Notes under the pieces: model-generated
Databases searched by the model: none
What the model saw: only the letters and a program-made list of their open reading frames with translations
What the model was told of the DNA's origin: nothing
Origin: Enterobacter asburiae
GTDB lineage: Bacteria > Pseudomonadota > Gammaproteobacteria > Enterobacterales > Enterobacteriaceae
Assembly (NCBI RefSeq): GCF_008080435.1
Contig: NZ_VRKN01000008.1
Coordinates: 124,001 to 188,000 of the forward strand
Reading direction: 5' to 3'
DNA: 64,000 bases
Position numbers and translations under genes: made by a program
Part shown: in pieces, positions 45,141 to 56,047 of the stretch
Layout of the letters: every line of letters begins with the position of its first letter
Position numbering within the stretch: the first letter of the stretch is position 1

Positions 45141-45198
45141 CATCAGTGCAGCCTGATGCCCTCACCCCAACCCTCTCCCACAGGGAGAGGGAGAAAGG
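45139..45198. repeat. Two hairpins downstream of proY, including a dispersed CT-rich repeat
   Basis: GGCATCAG (45139-45146) pairs with CTGATGCC (45153-45160). Next to it CCCTCTCCC (45171-45179) pairs with GGGAGAGGG (45183-45191) within CCTCACCCCAACCCTCTCCC, a stretch I recognise as common in gammaproteobacterial intergenic regions. Together they probably stop proY transcripts before the malZ promoter. Confidence 0.6.
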
Positions 45199-45201
45199 AG
45201 A

Positions 45202-46575
45202 TTACTGCGCTTCCGCCAGCTGACGGTCGCGGCGGCATTTAAATGCCCAGCCCACCAGCAGCAGGACGATCCACGCGCAGCCCACGTACAGGGAAATGCG
45301 GGTATCCGGATGGTAGCCAATCAGGCCAATGATAAACACCAGGAAGATCAGCCCGACGACGGTCGTCGCAACGCCGCCCGGTACTTTGAACTTCAGCGCT
45401 TTCGCCTCATCCGGCGACAGACGACGGCGGAAGGCAATCTGCGACAGCAGGATCATAATCCACACCCACACCGTCGCGAAGGTCGCCAGCGATGCGATCA
45501 CCAGGAAGACGTTCTCCGGCATGATGTAGTTCAGGTACACCGAGAACAGCAGCGCTACGGTCATGACCACGACGGTCACCCACGGCGTGCCGCGGCGTGA
45601 GGTTTTGGCGAACACCTTCGGCGCACTGCCCTGCTCCGCCATGCCGTGCAGCATACGGCCCACGCCAAAGACATCACTGTTAATCGCGGAAAGCGACGCG
45701 GTCAGTACCACAAAGTTCAGAACGCTGGCCGCAAAGGCAATCCCCAAATGCTGGAAGGTCAGAACAAACGGGCTGCCGTTGGTGCCTACCTGATTCCACG
45801 GGTAGATGGACATAATCACGAACAGCGTACCCACGTAGAACACCAGAATACGCATCGGCACCGAGTTGATGGCGCGTGGAATGGACTTCTCCGGATCTTT
45901 CGCTTCCCCGGCGGTGATACCGATAATCTCGATACCGCCGTAGGCGAACATCACCATCTGCAGCGACATGACCATCCCGAGCCAGCCGTTGCTGAAGAAG
46001 CCACCGTTGCTCCAGAGGTTGTGAATACCGGTCGGCTGCCCGCCGTTGCCAATTCCCCAGATGATAATCCCGAAACCAGCCACAATCATGATGATGATGG
46101 TGGCGACTTTGAAGAAGGAGAACCAGAACTCCAGCTCGCCGAACACCTTCACGCTCATCAGGTTGACGGCGCAAATGATCAGCACCACGCTCAGCACCCA
46201 AATCCAGTGCGGCACCGCCGGGAACCAGACGCCCATATAGATGCCAAATGCCGTCACGTCGGCAATTGCCACAATCAGGATTTCAAAGCAGTAGGTCCAG
46301 CCGGTGATAAACCCGGCCAGTGGGCCGAGATTTTCCTGCGCGTAGCGGGAGAATGAGCTGGCGGACGGGTTGTGAACCGACATTTCGCCGAGGGCGCGCA
46401 TGATGATATACGCCGCCACGCCGCCGATAATGTACGCCAGCAGAACGCTGGGACCGGCCATTTTGATGGCATCTGCCGAGCCATAAAAAAGACCGGTGCC
46501 GATAGCAGAGCCCAGCGCCATAAAGCGGATGTGGCGCGTGCTCAATCCACGTTTAAGTTTGTTAGTGCTTTCCAT
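45202..46575 (-). CDS. proY: ProY, APC-family amino acid permease
   Basis: A 457-residue inner-membrane permease with 12 membrane helices of the amino acid transporter family. The N-terminal signature [25 protein letters not shown] is typical. E. coli ProY is called a cryptic proline permease, though histidine uptake has also been suggested for this subgroup; substrate remains unsure. The length equals E. coli. It lies 81 bases downstream of brnQ with a terminator between, and so is probably transcribed partly on its own. Confidence 0.95.
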   Translation of the reverse strand: MESTNKLKRGLSTRHIRFMALGSAIGTGLFYGSADAIKMAGPSVLLAYIIGGVAAYIIMRALGEMSVHNPSASSFSRYAQENLGPLAGFITGWTYCFEILIVAIADVTAFGIYMGVWFPAVPHWIWVLSVVLIICAVNLMSVKVFGELEFWFSFFKVATIIIMIVAGFGIIIWGIGNGGQPTGIHNLWSNGGFFSNGWLGMVMSLQMVMFAYGGIEIIGITAGEAKDPEKSIPRAINSVPMRILVFYVGTLFVIMSIYPWNQVGTNGSPFVLTFQHLGIAFAASVLNFVVLTASLSAINSDVFGVGRMLHGMAEQGSAPKVFAKTSRRGTPWVTVVVMTVALLFSVYLNYIMPENVFLVIASLATFATVWVWIMILLSQIAFRRRLSPDEAKALKFKVPGGVATTVVGLIFLVFIIGLIGYHPDTRISLYVGCAWIVLLLVGWAFKCRRDRQLAEAQ

Positions 46576-46603
46576 TTAAATCTTGCCATTCAACACGAAA
46601 AAA

Positions 46604-46636
46604 ACAAAAAACCACGGGGCCTTAAGCCCCGTGGTT
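46604..46636 (-). terminator. Rho-independent terminator after brnQ
   Basis: On the minus strand AACCACGGGGC pairs perfectly with GCCCCGTGGTT and is followed by TTTTTGTTTT. It lies 20 bases past the brnQ stop. Confidence 0.9.
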
Positions 46637-46656
46637 AAACAGTTTGTTGCCGTTGA

Positions 46657-47976
46657 TTAATGGGCGTTCGATGCGACCTGACGCCCTGCAGCACGGTCCC
46701 AGATAATGGCCAGAACCAGTGCAACAACGGTAGGCATCAACCAGGCCAGGCCCTGCTCGGACAGCGGCAGACGCTGTGTCCATGCCGGCAGTATGTGCGC
46801 GAAAGCTGATGCTTTAATCCCGTCAAGGATACCAAAAATCAGGCTGATAAACATGGCTGGCGCAATAATTCGTGAAGAGTTGTTCCACCACGGGCGAGTA
46901 AAGCTCAGCACCACCAGCACGATACACGGCGGATAAATCGCCGTCAGTACCGGAATAGAGACCTGAATCAGGTGGCTCAGACCGAGGTTGGACACCGCCA
47001 TGGAGAAGATACCGAGGATAAACACCAGGGTGCGGTAAGAGAGCGGCAGATACTGTGCAAAGAACTCTGCACAGGCGCAGGTCAGGCCAACCGCGGTTAC
47101 CAGACACGCCAGGAAGATGAGCGCCGCCAGCAGCATACTGCCCGCACCGCCGAAGGTGTGCTGAACGTAGGCGTGCAGGATAGCCGCACCGTTGGCGTTC
47201 TGATCGACCAGCATGGCGCTATCGGAGCCCAGACGGAACAGTGCCAGATACAGCAGCGTCAGGCCCACACCGGCCATCAGGCCAGCCCAAATGGTATAGC
47301 GGGTCAGCAGACGCGCTTCAGTCACACCGCGGGAACGCGCGGCGTTAACAATAACGATACCAAATACCATGGCGCCCAGCGTATCCATCGTCAGGTAGCC
47401 GTTCACAAAGCCGTTAGAGAACGCGGCATTTTTATAGGCGTCCATCGCGTCGCTAATCGGGCCTGCTGGCCAGACGATGGCCGCTACCGCCAGAACAATC
47501 AGCGCCACAATTTTCAGCGGAGCCAGGAAGTTACCCACGGTATCCAGCAGTTTGCCCGGATAGAGGGAAACCAGAATCACGATCGCGAAGTAGATCAGGC
47601 TGTAGATAAACAGCGGCATCGCACCGTCACCGGTCAGGGGAGCAATACCCACTTCGAAGGAAACGGTCGCCGTACGCGGGGTCGCAAACAGCGGGCCAAC
47701 GGCCAGATAGCAGACGGTTGCCAGCAGAATACCCGCCACTTTGCCAATCGGCGTGCTGAGGCTATCCACACCGCCGCCGACTTTCGCCAGCGCGACGACG
47801 GTCAGAACCGGCAGACCCACGGCAGTAATCAGGAAACCAAACGCGGCGGTCCAGACGTGTTCACCCGCCTGTAAGCCAACCATTGGAGGGAAAATGATGT
47901 TGCCTGCGCCAACGAACAGCGCAAATGTCATAAAGCCCAGCGCGATGATGTCACGCGATTTTAAGTGATGGGTCAT
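46657..47976 (-). CDS. brnQ: BrnQ, branched-chain amino acid:cation symporter
   Basis: BrnQ (LIV-II system) imports leucine, isoleucine and valine with sodium or protons. 439 residues as in E. coli, with 12 membrane helices. The start [26 protein letters not shown]-type segment and [19 protein letters not shown] are family blocks. It is upstream of proY and downstream of phoR on the same strand, with a 409-base gap before it. Confidence 0.97.
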   Translation of the reverse strand: MTHHLKSRDIIALGFMTFALFVGAGNIIFPPMVGLQAGEHVWTAAFGFLITAVGLPVLTVVALAKVGGGVDSLSTPIGKVAGILLATVCYLAVGPLFATPRTATVSFEVGIAPLTGDGAMPLFIYSLIYFAIVILVSLYPGKLLDTVGNFLAPLKIVALIVLAVAAIVWPAGPISDAMDAYKNAAFSNGFVNGYLTMDTLGAMVFGIVIVNAARSRGVTEARLLTRYTIWAGLMAGVGLTLLYLALFRLGSDSAMLVDQNANGAAILHAYVQHTFGGAGSMLLAALIFLACLVTAVGLTCACAEFFAQYLPLSYRTLVFILGIFSMAVSNLGLSHLIQVSIPVLTAIYPPCIVLVVLSFTRPWWNNSSRIIAPAMFISLIFGILDGIKASAFAHILPAWTQRLPLSEQGLAWLMPTVVALVLAIIWDRAAGRQVASNAH

Positions 47977-48385
47977 AAAACCTTACTGCCTGTGGATGTG
48001 GTGTTGAAAACAATGAGATTTTCGATATCCCTGACGGGACGATACAGCCGAAAATTTGCTCAATTTCAGCGGGAAATGCTCCCGTCCTGGCGTGGAGAAG
48101 AATAGTTTTTCGATTTACCACGCAAATACAGTCGGTCTGACAGTATCTGGGGCGCAATTTAAACGCTTATAACGTTTAAAGGCAAGGTGGGATCGCAAAA
48201 CCAGAACAATATGCCAGCATGAAAATACACGTCAGAACAATACGCTATTGATAAGAAAAACCCATGGCTAATCATGCGAACAAAAAACAGTCAGCCGTAT
48301 ATAATTCATCTGCGTTTCGCTTGACTGCAAAGCAAACGGGCCAGCGATGGCTGACCCGTGGAAAGGTAAAATGACACACCTGCTC
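47977..48385 (-). promoter_or_regulatory. phoR-brnQ intergenic region
   Basis: This 409-base gap holds no recognised gene. It should carry the brnQ promoter and leader. A perfect eight-base inverted repeat TTTAAACG / CGTTTAAA with CTTATAA between (48158-48180) lies about 180 bases before brnQ and could be an operator or part of the promoter. The phoR terminator lies at its far end. Confidence 0.45.
48328..48359 (-). terminator. Probable terminator after phoR
   Basis: ACGGGTCAGC pairs with GCTGGCCCGT (one G-U pair) around CATC on the minus strand, followed by TTTGCTTT. It is 26 bases past the phoR stop. The interrupted T run makes it less certain. Confidence 0.6.
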
Positions 48386-49681
48386 TCAGGCGATCTTTTT
48401 GGCAATTAATCGTTCCGGAATAACGAAGCTGAAGCGGGTTCCTTTACCCAGCGTACTCTGAATATCGAGACGGCTTTCATGGTGATTTACCGCGTGTTTC
48501 ACAATTGCCAGCCCCAGGCCGCTTCCGCCTGTCTGCCGGGATCGCGCTTTATCCACACGGTAAAAGCGCTCGGTCAGACGCGGAATATGCTCAGGCGCGA
48601 TCCCTGGCCCGTTGTCTTCCACGCTAAACTCAGCCCCCGTTGGGGCGTGGTGCCAGCGCACCACGATATCCGTCCCCTCCGGCGTATGATTCACCGCGTT
48701 ATACACCAGGTTGGAAATGGCGCTACGCAGTTGATCTTCGCTGCCCAGCACCTTCAGCGTATTGTCGACCTCAAAGGTCAGGTGATGCTTTTTGTGGCTT
48801 AACGTCTGCGCTTCTCGCTCAACGACCCGCAGCATCATCGGGACATCAATGGTCTCATTTAGCGCAAGCGTTGGTGCCGCTTCAATCTTCGATAGCGTCA
48901 GCAATTGTTTCACCAGCCCTTCCATCCGGTGCGTTTGCTCGCGCATGGTGTGCAGCGCTTTTTCACGCGGCGCGCCTTCAAGCGTTTGCTCCTGCATCAT
49001 CTCCAGGTAGCCCTGAAGCACGGTCAACGGAGTACGCAGTTCGTGACTGACGTTGGCGAAGAAGTTGCGACGCGCCCCTTCCAGCTGGTGCATCTGCGTC
49101 ACGTCGCGCGCTACCATCAGCCATTGCCGATCGCTGTAGGGCATCACACGGATTTCCAGATGACGACCGTTATTGAGCTTCAGATTGTGCGGGCGGGTAA
49201 AATCACGCTTTTTCAGATACAGCGTGAACTCGGGATAACGCAGAAGGTTGAGGATATTCTGGCCATTGTCGTCGGGCCAGCGCAGGCCCAGCAGCTGTTG
49301 CGCAAGGCCGTTACACCAGAAGATCGTCCCTTCTTCGGTCGTCAGGATAACGGCATCCGGCAGCGACTCTGCACCACTGCGAAAACGCTTAATCAGGCTT
49401 CCCAGCTCGCGGCGGCGCTTTTTATTACGCATCTGCATCTGATGCAGACCGTAAAGCAGCGGCTCCCAGCTACCGCTTCCCGGCGGCGGCGTCATACTTC
49501 GGTCAACCCACAGCCACCAGGAGAGGCGCAGCAGGTTCCAGAAATGCCAGATCAGCAGCCCGGTGACCGACGCCAGCAGAAACCACGGCAGGTGTCCAAG
49601 AAAGGCCCCCAGAAGAAAGGCCGGAATACAGCATAAGATCAGTTCAAAGACGAGCCTTTTCCATGACAGACGTTCCAGCAC
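48386..49681 (-). CDS. phoR: PhoR, phosphate-regulon sensor kinase
   Basis: PhoR is the inner-membrane histidine kinase/phosphatase that controls PhoB according to signals from PstSCAB-PhoU. Two N-terminal membrane helices (about 10-28 and 32-60) lack a large periplasmic domain, as usual for PhoR. A PAS domain (about 95-195) follows, then HisKA with His213 in [11 protein letters not shown] and HATPase with N, G1 and G2 boxes ([30 protein letters not shown]). 431 residues as in E. coli. It is 21 bases after phoB. Confidence 0.98.
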   Translation of the reverse strand: MLERLSWKRLVFELILCCIPAFLLGAFLGHLPWFLLASVTGLLIWHFWNLLRLSWWLWVDRSMTPPPGSGSWEPLLYGLHQMQMRNKKRRRELGSLIKRFRSGAESLPDAVILTTEEGTIFWCNGLAQQLLGLRWPDDNGQNILNLLRYPEFTLYLKKRDFTRPHNLKLNNGRHLEIRVMPYSDRQWLMVARDVTQMHQLEGARRNFFANVSHELRTPLTVLQGYLEMMQEQTLEGAPREKALHTMREQTHRMEGLVKQLLTLSKIEAAPTLALNETIDVPMMLRVVEREAQTLSHKKHHLTFEVDNTLKVLGSEDQLRSAISNLVYNAVNHTPEGTDIVVRWHHAPTGAEFSVEDNGPGIAPEHIPRLTERFYRVDKARSRQTGGSGLGLAIVKHAVNHHESRLDIQSTLGKGTRFSFVIPERLIAKKIA

Positions 49682-49702
49682 GCGTCACACTCCTGTCATT
49701 GT

Positions 49703-50392
49703 TCAGAAACGGGTAGAAAAACGATAACCCGTGCCGCGGACCGTCTGCACCATGCGATCGTGGCCGCTCAGTTCCAGTGCTTTTCGCAGGCGGCGAATAT
49801 GTACGTCAACCGTCCGGTCTTCGACATACACGTTAGTTCCCCAGACGTTATTCAGCAACTGCTCGCGGCTGTAAACGCGTTCCGGGTGGGTCATAAAGAA
49901 GTGCAGGAGTTTAAATTCGGTAGGCCCCATGTCGAGGGGATTTTCACCGGTCATCACGCGGTGTGAGGTGGGGTCAAGGCTCAGCCCCTGCATCTCTATC
50001 ACCTCTTCCACCGCCATCGGCGAAATACGGCGCATCACGGCTTTAATGCGGGCAACCAGCTCTTTTGGGGAGAACGGTTTAGTAATGTAATCGTCCGCGC
50101 CGGTCTCCAGACCGCGAACGCGATCCTCTTCTTCTCCGCGCGCCGTGAGCATCACAACCGGGATGTCGCGGGTCAGCGCCTCACGCTTCAGGTGTTTGAT
50201 AAACTGCAGTCCGGAGCCGCCAGGCAACATCCAGTCCAGCAGAATCAGATCGGGCCAGGGTTCATTCAGCTGGTTCACTGCGCTGTCATAATCTTCCGCT
50301 TCAACCGGCTGGAAGCCGTTTTGCTCGAGCACGAAGCACACCATTTCACGAATTGGAGCTTCATCTTCTACGACCAGAATACGTCTCGCCAT
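49703..50392 (-). CDS. phoB: PhoB, phosphate-regulon response regulator
   Basis: PhoB activates Pho-box promoters on phosphorylation. The receiver domain (1-120) has the acidic pair EDE near residue 10, the phosphoacceptor Asp53 in LILLDWMLP, and Lys in YITKPFSP. The OmpR-type winged-helix DNA-binding domain spans about 127-227 ([14 protein letters not shown]). 229 residues as in E. coli. A Pho box precedes it, so phoBR is self-activated; phoA-psiF at 61.8-63.6 kb is another target in this window. Confidence 0.99.
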   Translation of the reverse strand: MARRILVVEDEAPIREMVCFVLEQNGFQPVEAEDYDSAVNQLNEPWPDLILLDWMLPGGSGLQFIKHLKREALTRDIPVVMLTARGEEEDRVRGLETGADDYITKPFSPKELVARIKAVMRRISPMAVEEVIEMQGLSLDPTSHRVMTGENPLDMGPTEFKLLHFFMTHPERVYSREQLLNNVWGTNVYVEDRTVDVHIRRLRKALELSGHDRMVQTVRGTGYRFSTRF

Positions 50393-50442
50393 ACTTTGCC
50401 CTGTCTTATCTTATTTAAGTTACAAGTTTGTAATTCGGCGCC

Positions 50443-50476
50443 ATTATGCGTCAGATTTATGACAGATTTATGAAAA
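50443..50476 (-). promoter_or_regulatory. Pho box and promoter of phoBR
   Basis: The minus strand has TTTTCAT, four bases, CTGTCAT, AAAT (50455-50476), matching two Pho-box repeats (CTGTCAT-like, 11-base period), followed by a CATAAT -10 (50443-50448). This is almost identical to the E. coli phoB promoter as I recall it. Confidence 0.85.
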
Positions 50477-50519
50477 ACAGTACCACGATAACGGGCAAAC
50501 TGTTGTTTTATTACAGCGG

Positions 50520-50548
50520 TTATTTTCTCGTCTCTGAACGTTTATAAT
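50520..50548 (+). promoter_or_regulatory. Probable promoter of sbcDC
   Basis: A perfect TATAAT (50543-50548) lies 31 bases before the sbcD ATG. The -35 region at 17 bases (TTATTT) is poor, so a weak promoter is likely. Confidence 0.5.
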
Positions 50549-50579
50549 CCTGCTTTCTCTTTTTTGCCACGGATCAGCT

Positions 50580-51785
50580 ATGCGCATACTTCACACCTCG
50601 GACTGGCATCTGGGTCAAAATTTTTACAGCAAAAGCCGTGCGGCTGAACATGAAGCCTTCCTGAACTGGCTGCTGGAAACCGCCCGGACGCACGAGGTGG
50701 ACGCGATTATTGTGGCGGGTGACATCTTTGATACCGGCTCGCCCCCCAGCTATGCGCGCGAACTGTATAACCGCTTTGTGGTGAATTTGCAGCAAACCGG
50801 TTGTCATCTGGTGATTGTCGCCGGCAACCATGATTCCGTCGCAACGCTCAATGAATCCCGCGACATCCTGGCGTTTCTCAATACCACCGTCGTCGCCAGT
50901 GCCGGACATGCTCCGCAGATCCTGAAAAAACGCGACGGCACGCCAGGAGCGGTGCTGTGTCCCATACCGTTTTTACGTCCGCGCGATATTGTGCAAAGCC
51001 AGGCGGGACTGTCCGGCGGCGAAAAGCAACAGCATCTGTTACAGGCCATCACCGACTATTATCACCAGCAGCACGCCGATGCCTGCTCCCTGCGCGGCGA
51101 CCAGCTGATTCCGGTGATTGCGACCGGGCATCTCACCACCGTCGGGGCCAGTAAAAGTGACGCCGTACGTGACATCTATATCGGCACGCTGGATGCCTTT
51201 CCGGCGCAAAACTTCCCGCCAGCCGACTACATTGCGCTCGGACATATACACCGGGCGCAGATCGTCGGCGGCAGCGAGCACATCCGCTACTGCGGCTCGC
51301 CTATTTCGCTCAGCTTTGACGAAACGGGCAAAGCCAAGTCCGTGCATCTGGTGAGCTTCTCCGAGGGCAAACTCCTCGCCGTCGAGACGCTGGAGGTGCC
51401 CGTAACCCAGCCGCTGGCGGTGCTGAAAGGCGATTTGGATGCCATCTCCGCCCAGCTTGAGCAGTGGCGCGGGGCAGCGCTTAACCCGCCCGTCTGGCTG
51501 GATATCGAAATCACCACCGATGACTACCTGCACGATATGCAGCGTAAAATTCAGGCGCTAACGGAAGATTTGCCCGTCGAAGTCTTACTGGTTCGCCGCA
51601 GCCGCGAGCAGCGCGAGAAAATTCTGTTAAGCGCTCAACGTGAAACGCTCAGTGAGCTTCGGGTTGAAGAGGTGTTTGAACGCAGGCTCTCGCAGGAGGA
51701 CATTGACGACGCGAAGCGCGCAAGACTCAGCGAACTGTTCAGCCATACCCTGCATGCGCTCAATGATGAGGAAGAAAACGCATGA
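50580..51785 (+). CDS. sbcD: SbcD, nuclease subunit of SbcCD
   Basis: SbcD is the Mre11-type nuclease that with SbcC cleaves DNA hairpins and protein-blocked ends. Phosphoesterase motifs are at the N-terminus: TSDWHLGQ (about 6-13), [11 protein letters not shown] (about 47-57), GNHDS (about 84-88), TGHLTT and ALGHIHR. 401 residues, one more than in E. coli. The stop overlaps the sbcC start by four bases (ATGA), so the subunits are coupled. It is divergent from phoB. Confidence 0.98.
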   Translation: MRILHTSDWHLGQNFYSKSRAAEHEAFLNWLLETARTHEVDAIIVAGDIFDTGSPPSYARELYNRFVVNLQQTGCHLVIVAGNHDSVATLNESRDILAFLNTTVVASAGHAPQILKKRDGTPGAVLCPIPFLRPRDIVQSQAGLSGGEKQQHLLQAITDYYHQQHADACSLRGDQLIPVIATGHLTTVGASKSDAVRDIYIGTLDAFPAQNFPPADYIALGHIHRAQIVGGSEHIRYCGSPISLSFDETGKAKSVHLVSFSEGKLLAVETLEVPVTQPLAVLKGDLDAISAQLEQWRGAALNPPVWLDIEITTDDYLHDMQRKIQALTEDLPVEVLLVRRSREQREKILLSAQRETLSELRVEEVFERRLSQEDIDDAKRARLSELFSHTLHALNDEEENA

Positions 51786-54700
51786 AAATTTTGAGCCTGC
51801 GCCTGAAAAACCTCAACTCCCTCAAGGGCGAGTGGAAAATTGACTTTACCGCGGAGCCGTTTGCCAGCAACGGTCTGTTTGCCATCACCGGCGCGACCGG
51901 GGCAGGTAAAACCACCCTGCTTGACGCTATCTGTCTGGCGCTCTATCACGAAACGCCGCGACTGCAGAAGGTTTCTCAGGCGCAAAACGACCTGATGACG
52001 CGCGACACCGCCGAGTGCCTGGCGGAAGTGGAATTCGAGGTAAAAGGCACAGCCTATCGCGCCTTCTGGAGCCAGAACCGCGCGCGCAACCAGCCGGACG
52101 GAAACCTGCAGGCGCCGCGCGTGGAGCTGGCGCGCTGCGAAGATGGCAAAATCCTGGCCGACAAAGTAACGGATAAACTGGAGCAAACCGCTGCGCTCAC
52201 CGGGCTGGACTATGGTCGCTTTACCCGCTCCATGCTGCTCTCACAGGGGCAGTTTGCCGCCTTCCTTAATGCCAAACCGAGCGATCGTGCCGAGCTGCTG
52301 GAAGAGCTGACCGGCACCGAGATCTACGGCCAGATTTCCGCCATGGTGTTTGAAAAACACAAAGCCGCCCGCAGCGTGCTTGAAAAATGCGAAGCGCAGG
52401 CGGCGGGCGTTGTGCTGTTGAGCGAAGAGCAACAGCAGCAGTTACAGCAAAGTTTGCAGGCACTTACTGATGAAGAGAAAACCCTGCTGGTTCAGCAGCA
52501 AAGCCAACAGAAAGATTTTCAGTGGCTTACGCGCCATGATGAGCTCGTGCTTGAGCAACAGCGCGTCACCGCGATGCAGCAGCAGGCGCAACAGGCGCTG
52601 ACGAACGCTGCGCCAGAGCTGGCAAAGCTCCAGCTCGCTCTGCCCGCCGCCCAGCTTCGACCGCTTTGGGAGCACCTGCAGGAGCAGACCGCGCGTCTGA
52701 CGCAAACCCAGCAGCGAATTATCGAAGTAAATACTCGCTTACAAGCCAAAACCGCACTGCGCGCACGGATCCGTCATACCGCCCAGCGTAATCATGAGCA
52801 GCTTCAGACTGAACTGACGGCGCTGGCGCAGTGGCTGGCGGAGCACGAGCGCTATCGCCTGCTGGGCCAGGAGATTGCCGGCTGGCGTGCCCAGTTCTCG
52901 CAGCTTAACCGCGATAAAACGCAGGTAGCCTCGCTTGCTGCGCGGATGAGTGAATTACGTAACAAACTGGCTGAGATGCCGGAAAATGCGCTGACGCTGA
53001 CGGCGGATGAGGTCAGCGCGGCCATGGAGCAGCAGTCCCGGTCACGCCCCCTGCGCCAGCGGCTAACGTCGCTGCATGCCCGCTATCAGCCGCTGCAAAA
53101 GCGCCTGCGCCAGAGCGGTGAAAGCGTGCAGAAGGCCCAGGCCGATCAAAATAAACTCAATGAAACGCTGACGCTGCGCCGCCAGCAGTACAAAGAGAAA
53201 CACCAGCACTATCTGGACCTGAAGGCCCTCTGCGAACGTGAAGCGACGATTAAAGACCTGGAAAGCTATCGTTCCCGGCTTGAGGCAGGCAAACCTTGTC
53301 CGCTGTGCGGTTCCAGTGAGCATCCCGCCGTTGAGCAATACCAGTCGCTTGAGCTGACGGATAACCAGCGCCGCCGTGATGCCCTGGAAAAAGAGGTCAC
53401 CGCGCTTAAAGAGGAAGGCCTGCTGGTATTAGGACAGGTTAATGCCCTGACTCAGCAGATCCAGCGCGAAACAGACGAAGCGCAGACTCTCTCTCAGGAA
53501 GAGCAAGCACTCACTAAAGAGTGGATGGAAGCCTGCGCTTCCCTGAACATCGCGTTGAATATTCAGGAAGATATCACGCCATGGATGAACGAGCAGGAAC
53601 AGTACGAGCGCCAGCTTTATCAGCTCAGCCAGCGTCTGACCCTGCAAAACCAGTTGAACGAGCAGGAAGTGCAGGAGCGACAGTATCAGCAGCAGCTGAC
53701 GGCCGCGCGCCAGGCGCTGGAACACACCCTGCTCTCGCTATCACTTAAGGTACCTGAAGACGGTAATGAAGCCGGCTGGCTGCACGCCCGTGAAGCGGAA
53801 TTCGCGCAGTGGCAGGAGAAACAAACGCAGCACGGCGTGCTTCTGGAACGCATAAACGCTCTCAAGCCGCTGCTCGACACGCTTCCGGAAACAAACAGCG
53901 AAGAGGCCGAACCGGCTATTCCGGACGGCTGGCGCGACGTCCACGACGAATGCGTGTCGCTACAGAGCCAGCTCACCGCGCAGCAGCAGCAGGAAACGCT
54001 GGAGCAAGAGCGCCTGCAGCAGTCGCAGACGCAGTTCGCCGCGGCGCTCTCAGCGAGCTGTTTTACCGATCGGGACGCGTTCCTTGCCGCGCTGCTGGAT
54101 GACGACGCTATTCGCCACCTCGAACAGCTGAAACAGTCGCTGGAAAGCCAGATACAGCAGGCCGCGGCCCTTTCCGGCCAGGCTAACCAGCAGCTGCAAG
54201 CTCATCTGGCGCTGCGGCCGGAAGGGCTCGACGCCGATGCTCCCACGCTGCAAAGCCAGCTGCAGCAGCTGGCGCAACGGCTTCGCGAGAACACGACGCA
54301 TCAGGGCGAGATCCGCCAGCAGCTTAAGCAGGACAGCGATAACCGTCAGCACCAGCTGGCGTTGATGCAGCAAATTGAAGAGGCCGCACGCCAGGCGGAC
54401 GACTGGGGTTATCTGAACGCGCTGATTGGCTCCAGCACCGGCGACAAGTTCCGTAAGTTCGCGCAGGGGCTGACGCTGGACAATCTTGTCTGGCTTGCTA
54501 ACCAGCAGCTTAACCGTCTGCACGGGCGTTATCTGCTGCAGCGTAAGGCCAGCGACGCGCTGGAGCTGGAAGTGGTCGATACGTGGCAGGCGGACGCGGT
54601 GCGCGATACCCGCACGCTCTCGGGCGGCGAAAGCTTCCTGGTCAGCCTGGCGCTGGCGCTGGCCCTTTCCGACCTGGTGAGTCATAAGACGCGGATCGAT

Positions 54701-54913
54701 TCTCTGTTCCTGGATGAAGGGTTCGGCACGCTCGACAGTGAAACGCTGGATACAGCACTGGATGCGCTCGACGCGCTGAACGCCACCGGCAAAACCATCG
54801 GCGTGATCAGCCACGTTGAGGCGATGAAAGAGCGCATTCCGGTGCAGATCAAGGTGAAGAAGATTAACGGGCTGGGGTATAGCAGGCTGGACAGAGAATT
54901 TGCGGTGCAGTAA
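51782..54913 (+). CDS. sbcC: SbcC, SMC-like ATPase subunit of SbcCD
   Basis: SbcC is the Rad50-type ATPase partner of SbcD. Walker A is [11 protein letters not shown] near 36-46. Long coiled coils flank the zinc hook [12 protein letters not shown] near residue 500. At the C-terminus are the ABC signature [14 protein letters not shown] and Walker [13 protein letters not shown]. 1043 residues against 1048 recalled for E. coli; coiled-coil length commonly varies. A REP pair with a run of ten T ends the transcript. E. coli has araJ next; here mak follows. Confidence 0.98.
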   Translation: MKILSLRLKNLNSLKGEWKIDFTAEPFASNGLFAITGATGAGKTTLLDAICLALYHETPRLQKVSQAQNDLMTRDTAECLAEVEFEVKGTAYRAFWSQNRARNQPDGNLQAPRVELARCEDGKILADKVTDKLEQTAALTGLDYGRFTRSMLLSQGQFAAFLNAKPSDRAELLEELTGTEIYGQISAMVFEKHKAARSVLEKCEAQAAGVVLLSEEQQQQLQQSLQALTDEEKTLLVQQQSQQKDFQWLTRHDELVLEQQRVTAMQQQAQQALTNAAPELAKLQLALPAAQLRPLWEHLQEQTARLTQTQQRIIEVNTRLQAKTALRARIRHTAQRNHEQLQTELTALAQWLAEHERYRLLGQEIAGWRAQFSQLNRDKTQVASLAARMSELRNKLAEMPENALTLTADEVSAAMEQQSRSRPLRQRLTSLHARYQPLQKRLRQSGESVQKAQADQNKLNETLTLRRQQYKEKHQHYLDLKALCEREATIKDLESYRSRLEAGKPCPLCGSSEHPAVEQYQSLELTDNQRRRDALEKEVTALKEEGLLVLGQVNALTQQIQRETDEAQTLSQEEQALTKEWMEACASLNIALNIQEDITPWMNEQEQYERQLYQLSQRLTLQNQLNEQEVQERQYQQQLTAARQALEHTLLSLSLKVPEDGNEAGWLHAREAEFAQWQEKQTQHGVLLERINALKPLLDTLPETNSEEAEPAIPDGWRDVHDECVSLQSQLTAQQQQETLEQERLQQSQTQFAAALSASCFTDRDAFLAALLDDDAIRHLEQLKQSLESQIQQAAALSGQANQQLQAHLALRPEGLDADAPTLQSQLQQLAQRLRENTTHQGEIRQQLKQDSDNRQHQLALMQQIEEAARQADDWGYLNALIGSSTGDKFRKFAQGLTLDNLVWLANQQLNRLHGRYLLQRKASDALELEVVDTWQADAVRDTRTLSGGESFLVSLALALALSDLVSHKTRIDSLFLDEGFGTLDSETLDTALDALDALNATGKTIGVISHVEAMKERIPVQIKVKKINGLGYSRLDREFAVQ

Positions 54914-54928
54914 AGGTCCACTCCATCT

Positions 54929-55016
54929 GTAGGCCGGGTAAGGCGTAGCCGCCACCCGGCTTTTTTTTTTGCGACTGCCTGAATTCGCCCGGTGGCGCTT
55001 CGCTTACCGGGCCTAC
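54929..55016. repeat. REP pair (BIME) between sbcC and mak
   Basis: Two inverted REP units: 54929-54960 (GTAGGCCGGGTAAGGC / GCCACCCGGC), followed by ten T (54961-54970), and 54985-55016 (GCCCGGTGGCG / CTTACCGGGCCTAC). The first plus the T run forms an apparent terminator for sbcC. The second overlaps the stop codon of mak, which reads TAG from the REP's CCTAC end. Confidence 0.9.
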
Positions 55017-55924
55017 GAATTTACTGGCCACAACCACGCCGCGCCGCGCACGCCGCTGGAGTCCCCGTGCAGCGCTTTGCGGATCGGGGTTTCACACTCG
55101 CCGCCGAAGACCCACTGTTTCACCAGGTTCGGTACCGTAGCGTACAGCCGGTCGACGTTGCTCATGCCGCCGCCGAGCACAATCACGTCCGGATCGAGAA
55201 TATTCACCACGTGCGCCAGGGATTTCGCCAGCCGCATTTCGTAGCGGCTAAGCGCCAGTTCGGCGACCGGATCCTGTTCTTCGACCAGACGCATGATTTC
55301 GTTGCCCTTGAGCGGCTGCCCGCTCAGACGGCGGTAGTCGGTCGCAAAACCGGTGCCGGAGATAAACGTCTCAATACAGCCTTGCTTTCCGCAGTAGCAC
55401 GGCACTTCAGCGCGATATTTAAGCTCATCTTCATCCATCCACGGCAGCGGGTTGTGTCCCCACTCGCCTGCCGTGCCGTTGCCGCCGATATGGGCGCGCC
55501 CGCCGAACGCCACGCCCGCGCCGCAGCCGGTACCGATGATAACGGCAAACACGGTCTGGGCACCGGCCGCCGCGCCGTCGATGGCCTCAGAGACCGCCAG
55601 GCAGTTGGCGTCGTTGGCCAGACGCACTTCCCGGTTCAAACGTTGGCTCAAATCTTTATCAAACGGCTGACCATTGAGCCAGGTGGAGTTGGCATTTTTA
55701 ACCACCCCGGTATACGGCGAGATCGACCCCGGGATCCCCATCCCGACGCTGCCGGTTTGCCCTGTCGCCTGCTCTGCCATCTCAACCAGTCTGGCAATCG
55801 TCTCGATAGTCTGGTGATAATCATCGCGCGGCGTCGGCAGACGATGGCGAAACAGCTGTTCCCCCTGCTCGCTCAGCGCGATGACTTCTGTTTTGGTGCC
55901 GCCCAAATCGATCCCAATACGCAC
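55013..55924 (-). CDS. mak: Mak, fructokinase (manno(fructo)kinase)
   Basis: Mak is a ROK-family sugar kinase that phosphorylates fructose and mannose with ATP. The ATP motif [13 protein letters not shown] is at the start; the ROK zinc-site segment is GHNPLP and [10 protein letters not shown]; the catalytic Asp is in [14 protein letters not shown]. The GTG start at 55924 is chosen because GAGGAG lies upstream and E. coli Mak begins at the same residue; longer in-frame ATG starts are not conserved. 303 residues. The last residues (VNS) and stop are altered by the adjoining REP. Confidence 0.95.
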   Translation of the reverse strand: MRIGIDLGGTKTEVIALSEQGEQLFRHRLPTPRDDYHQTIETIARLVEMAEQATGQTGSVGMGIPGSISPYTGVVKNANSTWLNGQPFDKDLSQRLNREVRLANDANCLAVSEAIDGAAAGAQTVFAVIIGTGCGAGVAFGGRAHIGGNGTAGEWGHNPLPWMDEDELKYRAEVPCYCGKQGCIETFISGTGFATDYRRLSGQPLKGNEIMRLVEEQDPVAELALSRYEMRLAKSLAHVVNILDPDVIVLGGGMSNVDRLYATVPNLVKQWVFGGECETPIRKALHGDSSGVRGAAWLWPVNS

Positions 55925-56047
55925 AAGACTCTCCTCATTATTTTGATTATCAACAGAGTAGAAGCACGCTTCCCGATTAGCAATGCAAGCGATGCGACAA
56001 TTCGTTATCATGCCCGCTGATTTAACGACAAGGCCGTGGAAATTATC

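Noticed and set aside
47977-48327. A possible leader peptide or amino-acid attenuator for brnQ
   Set aside because: No short frame with a ribosome site and a run of Leu, Ile or Val codons followed by a terminator was found.
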